From CAZYTO01 sp964650405 (GTDB taxonomy: Bacteria; Acidobacteriota; Thermoanaerobaculia; Gp7-AA8), in contig CAZYTO010000110.1 in assembly GCA_964650405.1 (NCBI GenBank), positions 1-17,034 of the forward strand: a stretch of 17,034 nt of DNA, in the 5' to 3' direction. The position numbers were made by a program, and so were the translations under genes. The notes beneath the pieces are model-generated. The model worked only from the letters and a program-made list of their open reading frames with translations. It was not told the origin of the DNA and did no database searches. Below, in pieces: positions 6,757-16,014 of the stretch (its first letter is position 1; each line of letters begins with the position of its first letter).

Positions 6757-7242
6757 ATGCGCAACCATTCCGCAGCCCGCAGGGGATTCACCGTCGCAGA
6801 GCTGATCACCGTCGTGGCGGTGATCATGATCCTGGCCTCGATGGCCCTGCCGGTCCTCAGCTTCGGCATCCGCCGGCAGAAGGAGCTCGATCTGCGGGCA
6901 CGGCTGCGCAGGATCACGGACGCCATCGACCGCTACCACGACCTGCGGCTGGCCGCCGCCCCGAACAACATCAAGAAGCCGCCCGACGTCACCCAGGACA
7001 CCTATCCGAAGGACCTGGACGAACTGACCAAGCCGATCGAGCTGAACAACGGCAAGTTCATCCGCCTCCTCCGGGAGCGCGATCTGATCGACCCCATGAC
7101 CGGCAAATCGGAATGGACCATCCTCTCCTCGTCACAGGCACCCGACGAATCATCGGTCGGATCCGCCGACAATGTCTTCGAGGTGCACTCGAAGTCCACC
7201 GCGCTCGCCCTCGACGGCAAGACGCACTACAACGAATGGTGA
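6757..7242 (+). CDS. GspG-like pseudopilin 1
   Basis: The 161-residue protein starts with a short basic leader and a prepilin peptidase site RRG|FTVAELI (Gly 10 / Phe 11, Glu at mature position 5), then a hydrophobic helix (about 12-35). The globular part ends with the GspG-type pattern in which a Pro-Met-Thr-Gly-Lys turn is followed by EW (LIDPMTGKSEWTI), and the chain ends in THYNEW. It would be cleaved and methylated by a prepilin peptidase encoded elsewhere and assembled into the pseudopilus. It begins 11 bases after the secretin stop and the next pseudopilin starts within a few bases of its end, so it belongs to the same operon. Which of the three is the major pseudopilin cannot be decided here. 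Confidence 0.85.
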   Translation: MRNHSAARRGFTVAELITVVAVIMILASMALPVLSFGIRRQKELDLRARLRRITDAIDRYHDLRLAAAPNNIKKPPDVTQDTYPKDLDELTKPIELNNGKFIRLLRERDLIDPMTGKSEWTILSSSQAPDESSVGSADNVFEVHSKSTALALDGKTHYNEW

Positions 7243-7247
7243 AGCCC

Positions 7248-7778
7248 ATGGAAACCACGACCGCTGTACAGATGACGACGGAGCTGACGAGCTCCACCAG
7301 GGTGGCGCGAAGTTCGCGGCGGGCCGCAGCACGCCGGAAGGCGCAGCAGGGATTCACGTTGATCGAGCTGATCGTCGTCGTCACGATCATCGGGATCCTG
7401 GCCGGCATCGCCATCGCCAACGTGAAGAATGCGCAGACCAAGGCCCGGGAAGCAGCACTCAAGGACGACCTGCGCGAGATGCGCTCGGCCATCGACAACT
7501 TCTACGCCGACAAGCAGCGCTACCCCCAGAGCCTGAACGAGCTGAAAGACTCGAAGTACCTTCGCGCCATCCCGAAAGATCCGATCACCGGAAAAGCGGA
7601 GTGGGAGGAGGTGCAGGCCCAGGTGGACGCCGCCGGAGGCAGTGAGGCCAACCCCCAGATCGATCCGACGGCCACCGCGGCAGGCGCCGACCAGAACGGA
7701 GGCCAGCCCGGCATCTACGACGTCAAGAGCATGGCCGCGGGAAGAGCGCTCAATGGCGAAGACTACAAGAGCTGGTGA
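7248..7778 (+). CDS. gspG: GspG-like pseudopilin 2 (likely major pseudopilin)
   Basis: The leader is long (35 residues from ATG 7248; 27 if ATG 7272 is used) and rich in Arg/Ala, ending at AQQG|FTLIELIVVVTIIGILA, the canonical class III signal with Glu 5. The mature core has the GspG consensus RYPQSLNELK...YLRAIPKDPITGKAEWEEV and ends in EDYKSW. This is the closest of the three to GspG/PilA, hence probably the major subunit. A low-complexity Gly/Ala/Thr-containing stretch lies near residues 130-150. In-frame starts at 7236 (ATG) and 7239 (GTG) overlap the previous stop; 7248 is chosen as the first ATG beyond it, but GGTGAAG lies very close to it, so the start is uncertain. Confidence 0.85.
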   Translation: METTTAVQMTTELTSSTRVARSSRRAAARRKAQQGFTLIELIVVVTIIGILAGIAIANVKNAQTKAREAALKDDLREMRSAIDNFYADKQRYPQSLNELKDSKYLRAIPKDPITGKAEWEEVQAQVDAAGGSEANPQIDPTATAAGADQNGGQPGIYDVKSMAAGRALNGEDYKSW

Positions 7779-8451
7779 GCCGTCCCAGCGAGGATTCACC
7801 CTGGCCGGCGTTCTGATCATCCTGACCATCGTCATGGTCTTCGTCGCCTACACGGTGCCGAAGCAGTGGTCGGTGGTCATGCAGCGCGAGCGGGAGCTCC
7901 AGACGATCTTCGTCATGCGCCAGTACGCCCGGGCCTGCTACGCCTTCAACAAGAAGCACAACGTCTGGCCGAGCACCATGGACCAGCTCAAGGAAGCGCG
8001 GCTGCCACGCTTCCTGCGCGGCCCGAAAGACGGCTACGTCGATCCGCTCAGCGGCGAAGCCGACTGGCTCGTCATCCCCTTCGCGGCGGCACAGGCCGGC
8101 GGAGCGAACCCTGCCTTCGGCGGTGCCGGGTCGGCCCAGACTCCCGGCGGCGGCACCATCGGCATCGGAGGTGCGGCCCCGGGCGGCGGAAGCGGCAGCT
8201 CCGGCGCCGGAGGGGCTACCGGCGCCACCGGCGCGACGGGAGGCACCGGCCAGCAGAGCATGCCCGGCATCCCCATGAAGGACTACGCGGGAGGACCCTT
8301 CGTGGGCGTCCGGCCGGCGAAGACCGGAGAGTCGCTCCTCGAGTTCCGCGGTGCGAAGAACTACGAGCAGTGGAGCTACACCGCCCTCGACCTGCAGGCG
8401 GAGATCCAGCAGTACATCAACGGAATCCAGCTCTCGACGCAGTGGAAGTGA
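7753..8451 (+). CDS. GspG-like pseudopilin 3, lacking Glu5, with glycine-rich insertion
   Basis: ATG 7753 lies 26 bases inside the preceding gene, with GGAAG at 7740-7744 as ribosome binding site; the product is 232 residues. The leader is short (14 residues, ending SQRG) and is followed by FTLAGVLIILTI: the residue at mature position 5 is Gly, not the Glu conserved in most pilins. A loss of Glu 5 is known for GspK, the tip-located minor pseudopilin, so a tip or initiator role is possible. The core keeps the GspG-like WPSTMDQLKEARLP...DPLSGEADWLVI pattern. Residues about 115-168 are an inserted Gly/Ala/Ser/Thr-rich segment with collagen-like GATGATGAT triplets. The C-terminus continues past a NYEQW motif that ends the other two proteins. 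Confidence 0.82.
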   Translation: MAKTTRAGEPSQRGFTLAGVLIILTIVMVFVAYTVPKQWSVVMQRERELQTIFVMRQYARACYAFNKKHNVWPSTMDQLKEARLPRFLRGPKDGYVDPLSGEADWLVIPFAAAQAGGANPAFGGAGSAQTPGGGTIGIGGAAPGGGSGSSGAGGATGATGATGGTGQQSMPGIPMKDYAGGPFVGVRPAKTGESLLEFRGAKNYEQWSYTALDLQAEIQQYINGIQLSTQWK

Positions 8452-8484
8452 TGTCAGAGGACAGCCTCTTCCGGAAGGCAGAAC

Positions 8485-9357
8485 ATGGCTGACACTGCGG
8501 CGGAATTCTGGGATCAGCAGAAGAACGACCCGCGGCAGGTCTACTGGCTATTCCACCCCGAGGTACGCGATTACGCGAATGAGCGGATGACCGGCGTTGC
8601 GTGGGGTTGGCCGCAGCTCTGGCTCAAGTCGCAGTTCAACGTCGCGTACCAGCCGCTCGAACGCGGGATTTCCATCGGATGCGGCGAGGGACATGTCGAG
8701 CGCAGCCTGCGCAATCTCGAGGTCGTGCGCCGGATCGATGCGTACGACGTCTCGCCGGTGGCGATCGAGCGGGCCAGAAACCATGCGAAACGCGAGAGCG
8801 TAGAAGGGATCGATTTCCATGTCGGCGACGTCGAGCGCATGCGGCTCCCCGAGCGCCGGTACGACTTCGCCGCATTCAGCCACTCGTTGCATCACATCTC
8901 GGATCCCGACACGCTCCTCGACAAGCTTTCCCTGGCATTGAAACCGGGCGCGATCCTCTACGTGGACGACTACGTCGGACCATCACGTCACGAGTGGCTC
9001 GACGAGCAGCTTGCTGCGTCGGAGCTCCGGCTGGCCCGTGAGGAGTTCGACCGAATCCCCGACGAGATCAAGCTCTGGCCGCTCAATCCGCCTCTGGATC
9101 TCGCCGATCCATCCGAGATGATCCGCTCCGACCGGATCATCCCAGCCATCGAAGCGCGCTTCGACGTGATCCGTCACGCGCCGTATTGGGGCAACTTTCT
9201 CTTGCCGCTCCTATCCGCCGTCGACGGCAGGATGCTCGCTTCCGACCAGCCGCATCATGGCTTGATCGCGCGCTGGATCCAGCGGGAGAAGGAGCTCGTC
9301 GACGCCGGAGCGTATCGCCGCCCGCTGTTCGCCTTCTTCGTGTGCAAGAACCGGTAA
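8485..9357 (+). CDS. Class I SAM-dependent methyltransferase
   Basis: The 290-residue protein has a Rossmann methyltransferase core: motif I GISIGCGEGHVE (about 61-72), the acidic end of strand 2 (IDAYDVSPVAIERA), VGDVERMRLPERRYDFAAFSHSLHHI (motifs II-III region) and LKPGAILYVDDYVG. This resembles the Methyltransf_11/25 type. The substrate cannot be told from the sequence. ATG 8485 has a good ribosome binding site (GGAAGG, 8473-8478). It begins 33 bases after the last pseudopilin and has no separate promoter that I can see, so it is probably the last gene of the secretion operon; a strong hairpin follows its stop. Any functional link with the secretion system is only positional. Confidence 0.85.
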   Translation: MADTAAEFWDQQKNDPRQVYWLFHPEVRDYANERMTGVAWGWPQLWLKSQFNVAYQPLERGISIGCGEGHVERSLRNLEVVRRIDAYDVSPVAIERARNHAKRESVEGIDFHVGDVERMRLPERRYDFAAFSHSLHHISDPDTLLDKLSLALKPGAILYVDDYVGPSRHEWLDEQLAASELRLAREEFDRIPDEIKLWPLNPPLDLADPSEMIRSDRIIPAIEARFDVIRHAPYWGNFLLPLLSAVDGRMLASDQPHHGLIARWIQREKELVDAGAYRRPLFAFFVCKNR

Positions 9358-9385
9358 CGGGCCGGGCGGCTGACCGCCCGGCCCG
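9358..9385. terminator. Strong GC hairpin between convergent genes
   Basis: A perfect 12-bp stem (CGGGCCGGGCGG with CCGCCCGGCCCG) around a CTGA loop starts on the base after the methyltransferase stop. There is no T-run on either side. Its symmetry means it can act on both converging transcripts. Confidence 0.7.
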
Positions 9386-9404
9386 CGAGTCTCCTTCGGA
9401 CTCG
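9386..9404. terminator. Second hairpin abutting the first
   Basis: CGAGTC (9386-9391) pairs with GACTCG (9399-9404) around TCCTTCG. It sits directly next to the 12-bp hairpin and ends one base before the stop codon of the minus-strand gene, so it is best placed to stop transcription or protect the 3' end from that side. Confidence 0.5.
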
Positions 9405-9405
9405 C

Positions 9406-10716
9406 TCAGTGAACGCCGTAAACGAAGGTCGACTGCAGGTCGGAAAACGTCGTGCTGAGAGCCCAGACGTAACCGCCGCCGCCGTTGTCAGCACTGACGT
9501 AGTAGGCGCCATTTCCCGCTGCAGTGGTCAGAGAAAAGCGGTCATTGTCGAGGATCTGCGTGCCGGGCGTGGAGAATTGGCTGCTGAGCTTGTGGATCGT
9601 GAACTGCTGCCACGCACCGTTGCTCGTGCCGTTCACAAACATCACAGAGCCGCCCCCGCCGTAAGCGGTAACCCAATAGCCGCTGGTGCCTGCGGCCTGC
9701 TGAAGAGCGACGATGTCTCCGTCATAGATACCGCCACCCGTATGTGACGTGGAATCAACGACGTAGAAGGACTCGCACGATCCCGGCGAGGTCGCAGTGG
9801 CAATCATTGCGCCACCTCCGCAGTTTTCAGCTCCCAGATAATTCTGATAATTGTTCGTCATGAACGAGACCGCAACGTTCGGATCGGCATGGGTCGTGAA
9901 GTTCTGGTCGGCGCCGGTGTTACCTGCATACCGGCCGAGGTAGCTGGGCGATGACCACTTTCCGACCACGTGCCAGAAATAGTACGCGCTCGTTTTCAGG
10001 TTCGTGATAGCGAACGTGCAGTTCCCGGAGGCGTCGGGGTTGCACGGAATGTTCTGCGCGACGGGCACATCCGAAGCGCCCATTCCGTGGCCGAAGATAT
10101 CGTAGACATAGTTCGACGCCCAGTTGGTTCGCACGGCATCTGCGCCGTTCGTCCATTTGAGCGTGAAATTCGAGCTGACGTTCTGCGCACCGTTCGCAGG
10201 ATTCACTGCGCTCGACGGAAGCGGCCGCGGTGGCACCTGAACGCTGTTGAATTCAATCCCGTAGTAGGCGGAATTCGCATCGCTCGGACCCGTGAAATAG
10301 TACGCCGGAATGGTCTTGCTACCATAAATGTCCGCGTCATCCCACACGAATATGTAGTAGAGCTTGTTAAATGGGCCGTTCGAACCCCACATGGGCCCGA
10401 TGAAAAACACATCGTAGTCGTTGTTGGGCCCGTCGTATCCCGTGCTACCAGGCGAGCCGCATGTGTCGGCCGACGCGGGAGGGTTGCCCATGGAATCCGC
10501 GAGGCAGACCGAAACATGGTAGGAATGGGTAGGTCCCGAATAGTACGGCGAGATCGACGAAAGCTTGGTGACGTACCCGCAGATTCCATAGTTGATCGTC
10601 ACCTGGTTGCTTTGATTCTGATAATTCGTCGGCCCATTGCAAGTAGCAGCGTTCGCTGCTAGAGAACTGAAGACGACTACGGCGACGATGGACAGGGCGT
10701 TTATGAACTTTTTCAT
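9406..10716 (-). CDS. Secreted protein with Ig/FnIII-like domain and C-terminal fascin-like beta-trefoil
   Basis: The 436-residue protein begins with a clear Sec signal peptide (MKKFINALSIVAVVVFSS, cleavage after ANA). The N-terminal part (about 25-165) is Tyr/Gly/Asn-rich and unfamiliar to me. Residues about 168-275 look like an FnIII/Ig domain (NPANGAQNVSSNFTLKW ... AYYFWHVVGKWSS). Residues about 283-436 look like a fascin-type beta-trefoil with repeated motifs such as NYLGAENCGGGAMIATA, VTAYGGGGSVMFVNGTSNG plus AWQQFTI, and YYVSADNGGGGYVWA. Eight cysteines in the mature chain suggest disulfides outside the cytoplasm. Fascin-like trefoils in bacteria often bind carbohydrate, so an extracellular binding role is inferred. 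AAGGAG lies a few bases before the ATG. The gene is visibly lower in G+C than its neighbours and stands alone on the minus strand, which suggests transfer. It could be a substrate of the nearby secretion system, but nothing in the sequence proves this. Confidence 0.85.
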   Translation of the reverse strand: MKKFINALSIVAVVVFSSLAANAATCNGPTNYQNQSNQVTINYGICGYVTKLSSISPYYSGPTHSYHVSVCLADSMGNPPASADTCGSPGSTGYDGPNNDYDVFFIGPMWGSNGPFNKLYYIFVWDDADIYGSKTIPAYYFTGPSDANSAYYGIEFNSVQVPPRPLPSSAVNPANGAQNVSSNFTLKWTNGADAVRTNWASNYVYDIFGHGMGASDVPVAQNIPCNPDASGNCTFAITNLKTSAYYFWHVVGKWSSPSYLGRYAGNTGADQNFTTHADPNVAVSFMTNNYQNYLGAENCGGGAMIATATSPGSCESFYVVDSTSHTGGGIYDGDIVALQQAAGTSGYWVTAYGGGGSVMFVNGTSNGAWQQFTIHKLSSQFSTPGTQILDNDRFSLTTAAGNGAYYVSADNGGGGYVWALSTTFSDLQSTFVYGVH

Positions 10717-11325
10717 TTCCTAGCTCCTTCTTCGAACTGTGATAGGTAACTATGGCCTATATTTTACTTACATTTACACATACCCTCACCGTTGAGTCGC
10801 GCCATGACTCACGTAAGACGCCGTCCAATACCTACACATTTTCAGACTGACCCGAGCGGGAGGGGCAATCAATATGGACGGATGCATAAATACACTGCGA
10901 AGCCAGAGGTGTCAACAAACATCTCGGACAACGAACTGTATCTAGCAGGATGCTCCTGGCAGGTCGTGATGCTCGAGCCATTTGCATGGCGAATTCACGC
11001 CTCTGCGCTTGACCGAGGAATTCCGAAATCTACGATACGTAGGTTTTCGCCGGACTGCCCGCCACTCTATCTGGATTCGACGCGACGAAAAGCGTGTACA
11101 ACGGAATCTGCGTCGGAAGGTGGCCCAAGAGATAGAGATCCGTTAAAGACCGAACGGCGAAATTGACTCGAACGGCGGTCGGACACAAGGCAGACAACTG
11201 AAAATGACAGCAGGCTGCCCCGCGGGGATCGAAGGAGAGCCGACCGAATCGTCCGGCAGATCTGTCCGTTCGACAAGTGAAGTTGCCTCAGCGGCGCGGC
11301 GAACGAGCCGTAATAGACTTCCCCG
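10717..11325. other. Long intergenic region, no convincing gene
   Basis: The left end holds the ribosome binding site (CTCCTT on the plus strand, about 10725-10730) and an AT-rich tract (about 10745-10790) that probably contains the promoter of the minus-strand secreted-protein gene; no clear -35/-10 pair stands out. An open frame at 10792-11166 (+) starts with TTG, has no ribosome binding site or recognisable domain, and is not accepted. A 9-base direct repeat CGAACGGCG occurs at 11151-11159 and 11169-11177 (18-base period). CCCCGCGGGG at 11218-11227 is a palindrome. The right end holds the promoter of the methyltransferase at 11326. Confidence 0.6.
11314..11319 (+). promoter_or_regulatory. 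-10-like hexamer TAGACT, leaderless start predicted
   Basis: TAGACT ends six bases before ATG 11326, so a transcript starting seven bases after the hexamer would begin on the A of the start codon. The same TAGACTTC occurs upstream of recN (13679). No -35 box resembling TTGACA is seen at the usual spacing. Confidence 0.5.
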
Positions 11326-12195
11326 ATGACGATGAAAGCGGCCATGACGCTGTCGCCCGCCGAGCAGCGTGTTCAAGCGGTTCTGGCCGGGCCGGATCCG
11401 GGCCTGCTCGCGGAAATCCGTAGCCGGACCTGGACGGGACACAACATCCCGCTTTCGGCCACGGAGTCGACCATCAGCCCCGACATCCCGCTGATGACGA
11501 ACGACGAGCGCACTTCCACGATCAAGGCCCTCGTGCGCAAGTTCCTCGACCCCGGCCGCCCGCTCCGGGTCGCCGACCTCGGCTCGCTGGAGGGAGGGCT
11601 GTCGTTCGAGATGGCGCGCGAGGGGTGGGAGGTCACCGGGTTCGAGGGGCGGCCGTCGAACTTCGAGAAGGCGGAGCTGATCCGCGCCTACTTCGGGCTG
11701 GACAACCTCCGGTTCGCTCTGCGCGACGTGAAGTCACTCGATCCCGATCGTGACGGGCTCTTCGACGTCATCCTCTGCTGCGGCCTCCTCTACCACCTCG
11801 ACAATCCCTTCGCCTTCCTCGAACAGCTCGCCACCGTGATGGCGCCGGACGGTCTGCTCTTTCTGGATACGCACGTCGCTCCGGACGCGCACGCGGCGCG
11901 CTTCGGGACGCATGAAGCGCACCTCTCGGAGGCGGAGTCGCTCGAACACCACGGTCACCGGTACGAGGGGCGCTGGTTCACCGAGCCGCAGGGTGGCCAC
12001 CTGCTCGAGCGGCAATGGTCCGCCGTGTCGAACGAGCGCTCCTTCTGGCCCTTCCGCCGCGAGCTCATCCGCGGCGCCTGGCACGCCGGCTTCCACGCCG
12101 TCATGGAGCTCTACGGGATGTGGGAGATCGACCGCGAGTTCGGCCTGCGCGACCAGTACTCGCGGCTGTACCTGGCCTGCCGGCGGAGCTGGTAG
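11326..12195 (+). CDS. Class I SAM-dependent methyltransferase
   Basis: The 289-residue protein has a methyltransferase core with motif I VADLGSLEGGLSFEMA (about 82-97), GFEGRPSNFEKA at strand 2, and FDVILCCGLLYHLDNPFAFLEQL (about 146-168), a pattern seen in CmoB-like and general Methyltransf families. It also has a C-terminal extension with a WEIDREFGLRDQYSRLYLAC ending. The substrate is unknown. The start is ATG 11326 (ATG 11332 is the alternative); there is no Shine-Dalgarno, which fits the leaderless promoter above. Its stop codon (12193-12195) overlaps the first unit of a heptad-repeat element. It is not obviously related to the methyltransferase at 8485 outside the fold-level motifs. 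Confidence 0.83.
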   Translation: MTMKAAMTLSPAEQRVQAVLAGPDPGLLAEIRSRTWTGHNIPLSATESTISPDIPLMTNDERTSTIKALVRKFLDPGRPLRVADLGSLEGGLSFEMAREGWEVTGFEGRPSNFEKAELIRAYFGLDNLRFALRDVKSLDPDRDGLFDVILCCGLLYHLDNPFAFLEQLATVMAPDGLLFLDTHVAPDAHAARFGTHEAHLSEAESLEHHGHRYEGRWFTEPQGGHLLERQWSAVSNERSFWPFRRELIRGAWHAGFHAVMELYGMWEIDREFGLRDQYSRLYLACRRSW

Positions 12196-12310
12196 TTATT
12201 CGTTGTCCGTTGTTCGTTGTTCGTTGTTCGTTGTTCGCTGATCGCTGACGGTTGTCCACCACCAGAATTGGCCACGAACAACGAACAACGGACAACGAAC
12301 AACGACCAGC
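12195..12310. repeat. Heptad inverted repeat element, copy 1
   Basis: The left arm is nine in-phase 7-base units from 12195 to 12257: GTTATTC, GTTGTCC, four GTTGTTC, then the degenerate GCTGATC, GCTGACG and GTTGTCC. An 18-base spacer (12258-12275) follows. The right arm is GAACAAC, GAACAAC, GGACAAC, GAACAAC (12276-12303), then the degenerate GACCAGC. The arms 12195-12222 and 12276-12303 pair at 27 of 28 positions, and the variant unit GTTGTCC pairs with GGACAAC. The element starts on the last base of the methyltransferase stop codon and ends on the base before the TACAAT promoter hexamer of the M16 gene. Confidence 0.9.
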
Positions 12311-12316
12311 TACAAT
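12311..12316 (+). promoter_or_regulatory. -10-like hexamer TACAAT, leaderless start predicted
   Basis: TACAAT ends six bases before GTG 12323, which would place the transcription start on the start codon. The surrounding CCAGCTACAATCCGGCC closely matches the site before hemQ (16311-16327). The right arm of the heptad repeat occupies the position where a -35 box would be. Confidence 0.6.
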
Positions 12317-12322
12317 CCGGCC

Positions 12323-13609
12323 GTGAAATCGAACTCCACCCCCGTCACCAGGCTCGTCCTCCCGTCGGGCCTGACGATCCTCATCGAAACCCTCCCCTAC
12401 GTGCGCTCGGTGGCCCTCGGCTACACGCTGCGCAGCGGCTCCGCCGTGGAGTCGGAAGAGCACGGCGGCGCCTCGCACTTCCTCGAGCACCTGGTTTTCA
12501 AGGGAACGGCCACCCGCTCCACGGCCGACATCGCCAAGGTCATCGACATCCTCGGCGGTGACGTCGACGCCTTCACCGGCAAGGAGTACACGTCCTTCTA
12601 CGCGCACGTCCTCGACGAACAGCTCGAGACGGCGCTCGACCTGCTCACGGATCTGGTCGTGGCCCCACGCTTCACCGACGCCGACCTCGAGTCGGAACGG
12701 AGTGTGATCCTCGAAGAGATCAAGATGGTCGAGGACACGCCGGACGACCTCGTACACGAGATCTTCGTCACGGCATTCTGGCCAGACCACCCGCTGGGAC
12801 GTCCCATCCTCGGAACGGAAGACACCGTCAATCGCCTCGGACGCGACCAGATCGTCGCCCACTACGCCGAGACGTTCCATCCGGCCAACATCATCTTCTG
12901 CGCGAGCGGGAACGTGCGGCCGGAACAGATCGTGCCGTACCTGGAGCGCGCCTTTCCGGTCGACGCGAAGCCGGTCCTGCGCCGCGGCTGGGACTCGCCC
13001 TCGCCGGCACAGCACGTCATCGTCCGGGAAAAGCGCGAGCTGGAGCAGGTCCACCTCTGCCTCGGCTCACGCGGGTTTCCCCAGCAGAACCACGAGCGCT
13101 ATGCCGCGGCCCTCTTCAACTCGATCCTGGGGGGCGGGATGTCCTCGCGCCTGTTCCAGCGGATCCGCGAGAAGGAAGGCCTCGTCTACACCATCACTTC
13201 GTACCACAACGGCTACCTGCACGGCGGCTACGAGGCCATCTACGCGGCCTGTGCACCGAAGAACCTCAAGCGCGTGCTCAACCTCACCCTGGAGGGGATG
13301 CGTGACATCCGCCAGCACGGCGCGACCGCCGAGGAGCTGAGCGCCGCCAAGCTGCACCTGAAGGGCTCGATCCTGCTCTCGCTCGAGTCCACCACCAGCC
13401 GCATGTCGGGCATGGCCCGCCAGGAGTATTACTACGGCCGCCAGTACACGCCGGACGAGATCATCGCCGCCATCGACGGCGTGACCCTCGACGACATTCA
13501 GCGGGTGGCGCACACCATCGTCGATCCCGAGTCGCTCTCCCTCACGCTGCTCGGAAACGTGAAGCCGAGCGCCGTCTCGACCGAGATGCTTCGGGAGGCC
13601 GTGGCCTAG
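12323..13609 (+). CDS. M16 family zinc metallopeptidase (processing-peptidase-like)
   Basis: The 428-residue protein has the inverted zinc motif HFLEH (residues 52-56, HxxEH) and the downstream acidic helix ESERSVILEEI (about 123-133) that supplies the third ligand. The C-terminal M16 domain has SRLFQRIREKEGLVYTITSY (about 275-294), including the conserved R...GLVY pair. Length and layout match single-chain bacterial M16B peptidases such as PqqL/YmxG/MPP-beta relatives. There is no signal peptide, so it is probably cytoplasmic. The start is GTG 12323, directly downstream of a promoter-like TACAAT and without a Shine-Dalgarno sequence. Its physiological substrate cannot be inferred. Confidence 0.92.
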   Translation: MKSNSTPVTRLVLPSGLTILIETLPYVRSVALGYTLRSGSAVESEEHGGASHFLEHLVFKGTATRSTADIAKVIDILGGDVDAFTGKEYTSFYAHVLDEQLETALDLLTDLVVAPRFTDADLESERSVILEEIKMVEDTPDDLVHEIFVTAFWPDHPLGRPILGTEDTVNRLGRDQIVAHYAETFHPANIIFCASGNVRPEQIVPYLERAFPVDAKPVLRRGWDSPSPAQHVIVREKRELEQVHLCLGSRGFPQQNHERYAAALFNSILGGGMSSRLFQRIREKEGLVYTITSYHNGYLHGGYEAIYAACAPKNLKRVLNLTLEGMRDIRQHGATAEELSAAKLHLKGSILLSLESTTSRMSGMARQEYYYGRQYTPDEIIAAIDGVTLDDIQRVAHTIVDPESLSLTLLGNVKPSAVSTEMLREAVA

Positions 13610-13678
13610 CCGGGCGTCCAGGCCTGCCCTCGACACGCACTGCCTCGGGGTCCGAGGATCAAACGTCCCGGTAAGAAG

Positions 13679-13684
13679 TAGACT
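13679..13684 (+). promoter_or_regulatory. -10-like hexamer TAGACT upstream of recN
   Basis: TAGACTTC starts at 13679 and the hexamer ends nine bases before ATG 13694, giving a leaderless or about 3-base-leader transcript. A short hairpin (CCTCGG at 13643-13648, CCGAGG at 13652-13657) lies upstream in the 84-base gap after the M16 gene. No LexA-like box was recognised. Confidence 0.45.
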
Positions 13685-13693
13685 TCGCGGCCG

Positions 13694-15400
<1,707 letters not shown>

Positions 15401-15416
15401 CGCCCGCCAAAACGCC

Positions 15417-16010
15417 ATGACGACCACCATCCGAGTCACGGGCGACCCGCTTCCGGAGCTGCTCGACGAAGTCGCCGCGGCTCTCCGTGCCGGCGGGGTC
15501 GCGCTCCTGCCGACGGACACGATCTACGGGCTGCATGCCCTGGCCTCGAACGAGGCGGCCGCGGCGAAGATCGCAACGATCAAGGGGCGGGAGGAGGGGA
15601 AGCGCTTCGTGGTGATCGCCGCCTCGGTGGAACAGCTTCTCGGCTACGGCGCGGCGGTTCCGGAGGGGTTGCGGTCCATCTGGCCTGCTCCGCTCACGGC
15701 CATCGTTCCGCATCCGTCCGGGACCGTCGCGGTGCGCATCCCCGCGCTGCCATGGCTGCGCTCGCTGCTCGAGCGAACGGGGCCGCTCGTCTCCACGAGC
15801 GCGAACCGGAGCGGTGAGCCGCCGGTTCGCGAGCCGCAAACGCTAGCACCCGATTTGCAGGAACAGATCGATGTGATTCTCGACGCGGGGCCGCGCGACG
15901 GAGAACCTTCGGCCATCGTGGACTTTACCGGGAGTTCACCCCGACTTGTCCGCGAGGGCGAGCCCACCTTTACACAGTTTCTGCGGAAAACACTGTGGAA
16001 ATCGCTGTGA
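15417..16010 (+). CDS. Sua5/YciO/YrdC family protein, likely threonylcarbamoyl-AMP synthase
   Basis: The 197-residue protein contains the YrdC-domain motifs PTDTIYGL (32-39), IKGREEGKRF (55-64, usually KxRxxxKPF), WPAPLT (89-94, usually WPGPLT) and STSAN (126-130). In TsaC/Sua5 this domain makes threonylcarbamoyl-AMP from threonine, bicarbonate and ATP for the t6A37 modification of tRNAs reading ANN codons. Only the short YrdC domain is present, without the C-terminal Sua5 domain, and the KGREEGKRF and WPAPLT variants leave YciO-like paralogy possible. The start ATG 15417 is the first in frame after the recN stop. Confidence 0.88.
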   Translation: MTTTIRVTGDPLPELLDEVAAALRAGGVALLPTDTIYGLHALASNEAAAAKIATIKGREEGKRFVVIAASVEQLLGYGAAVPEGLRSIWPAPLTAIVPHPSGTVAVRIPALPWLRSLLERTGPLVSTSANRSGEPPVREPQTLAPDLQEQIDVILDAGPRDGEPSAIVDFTGSSPRLVREGEPTFTQFLRKTLWKSL

Positions 16011-16014
16011 AAAA

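Noticed and set aside
10792..11166. 124-codon plus-strand open frame in the long intergenic region
   Set aside because: It has a TTG start, no ribosome binding site or leaderless promoter motif, no domain, and a composition unlike a folded protein.
12195..12310. Heptad arrays as a CRISPR array or as coding sequence
   Set aside because: Units are contiguous 7-mers with no unique spacers. Because three units make 21 bases, several frames stay open and give repetitive peptides (for example RTTNNEQ); these are by-products of the repeat.
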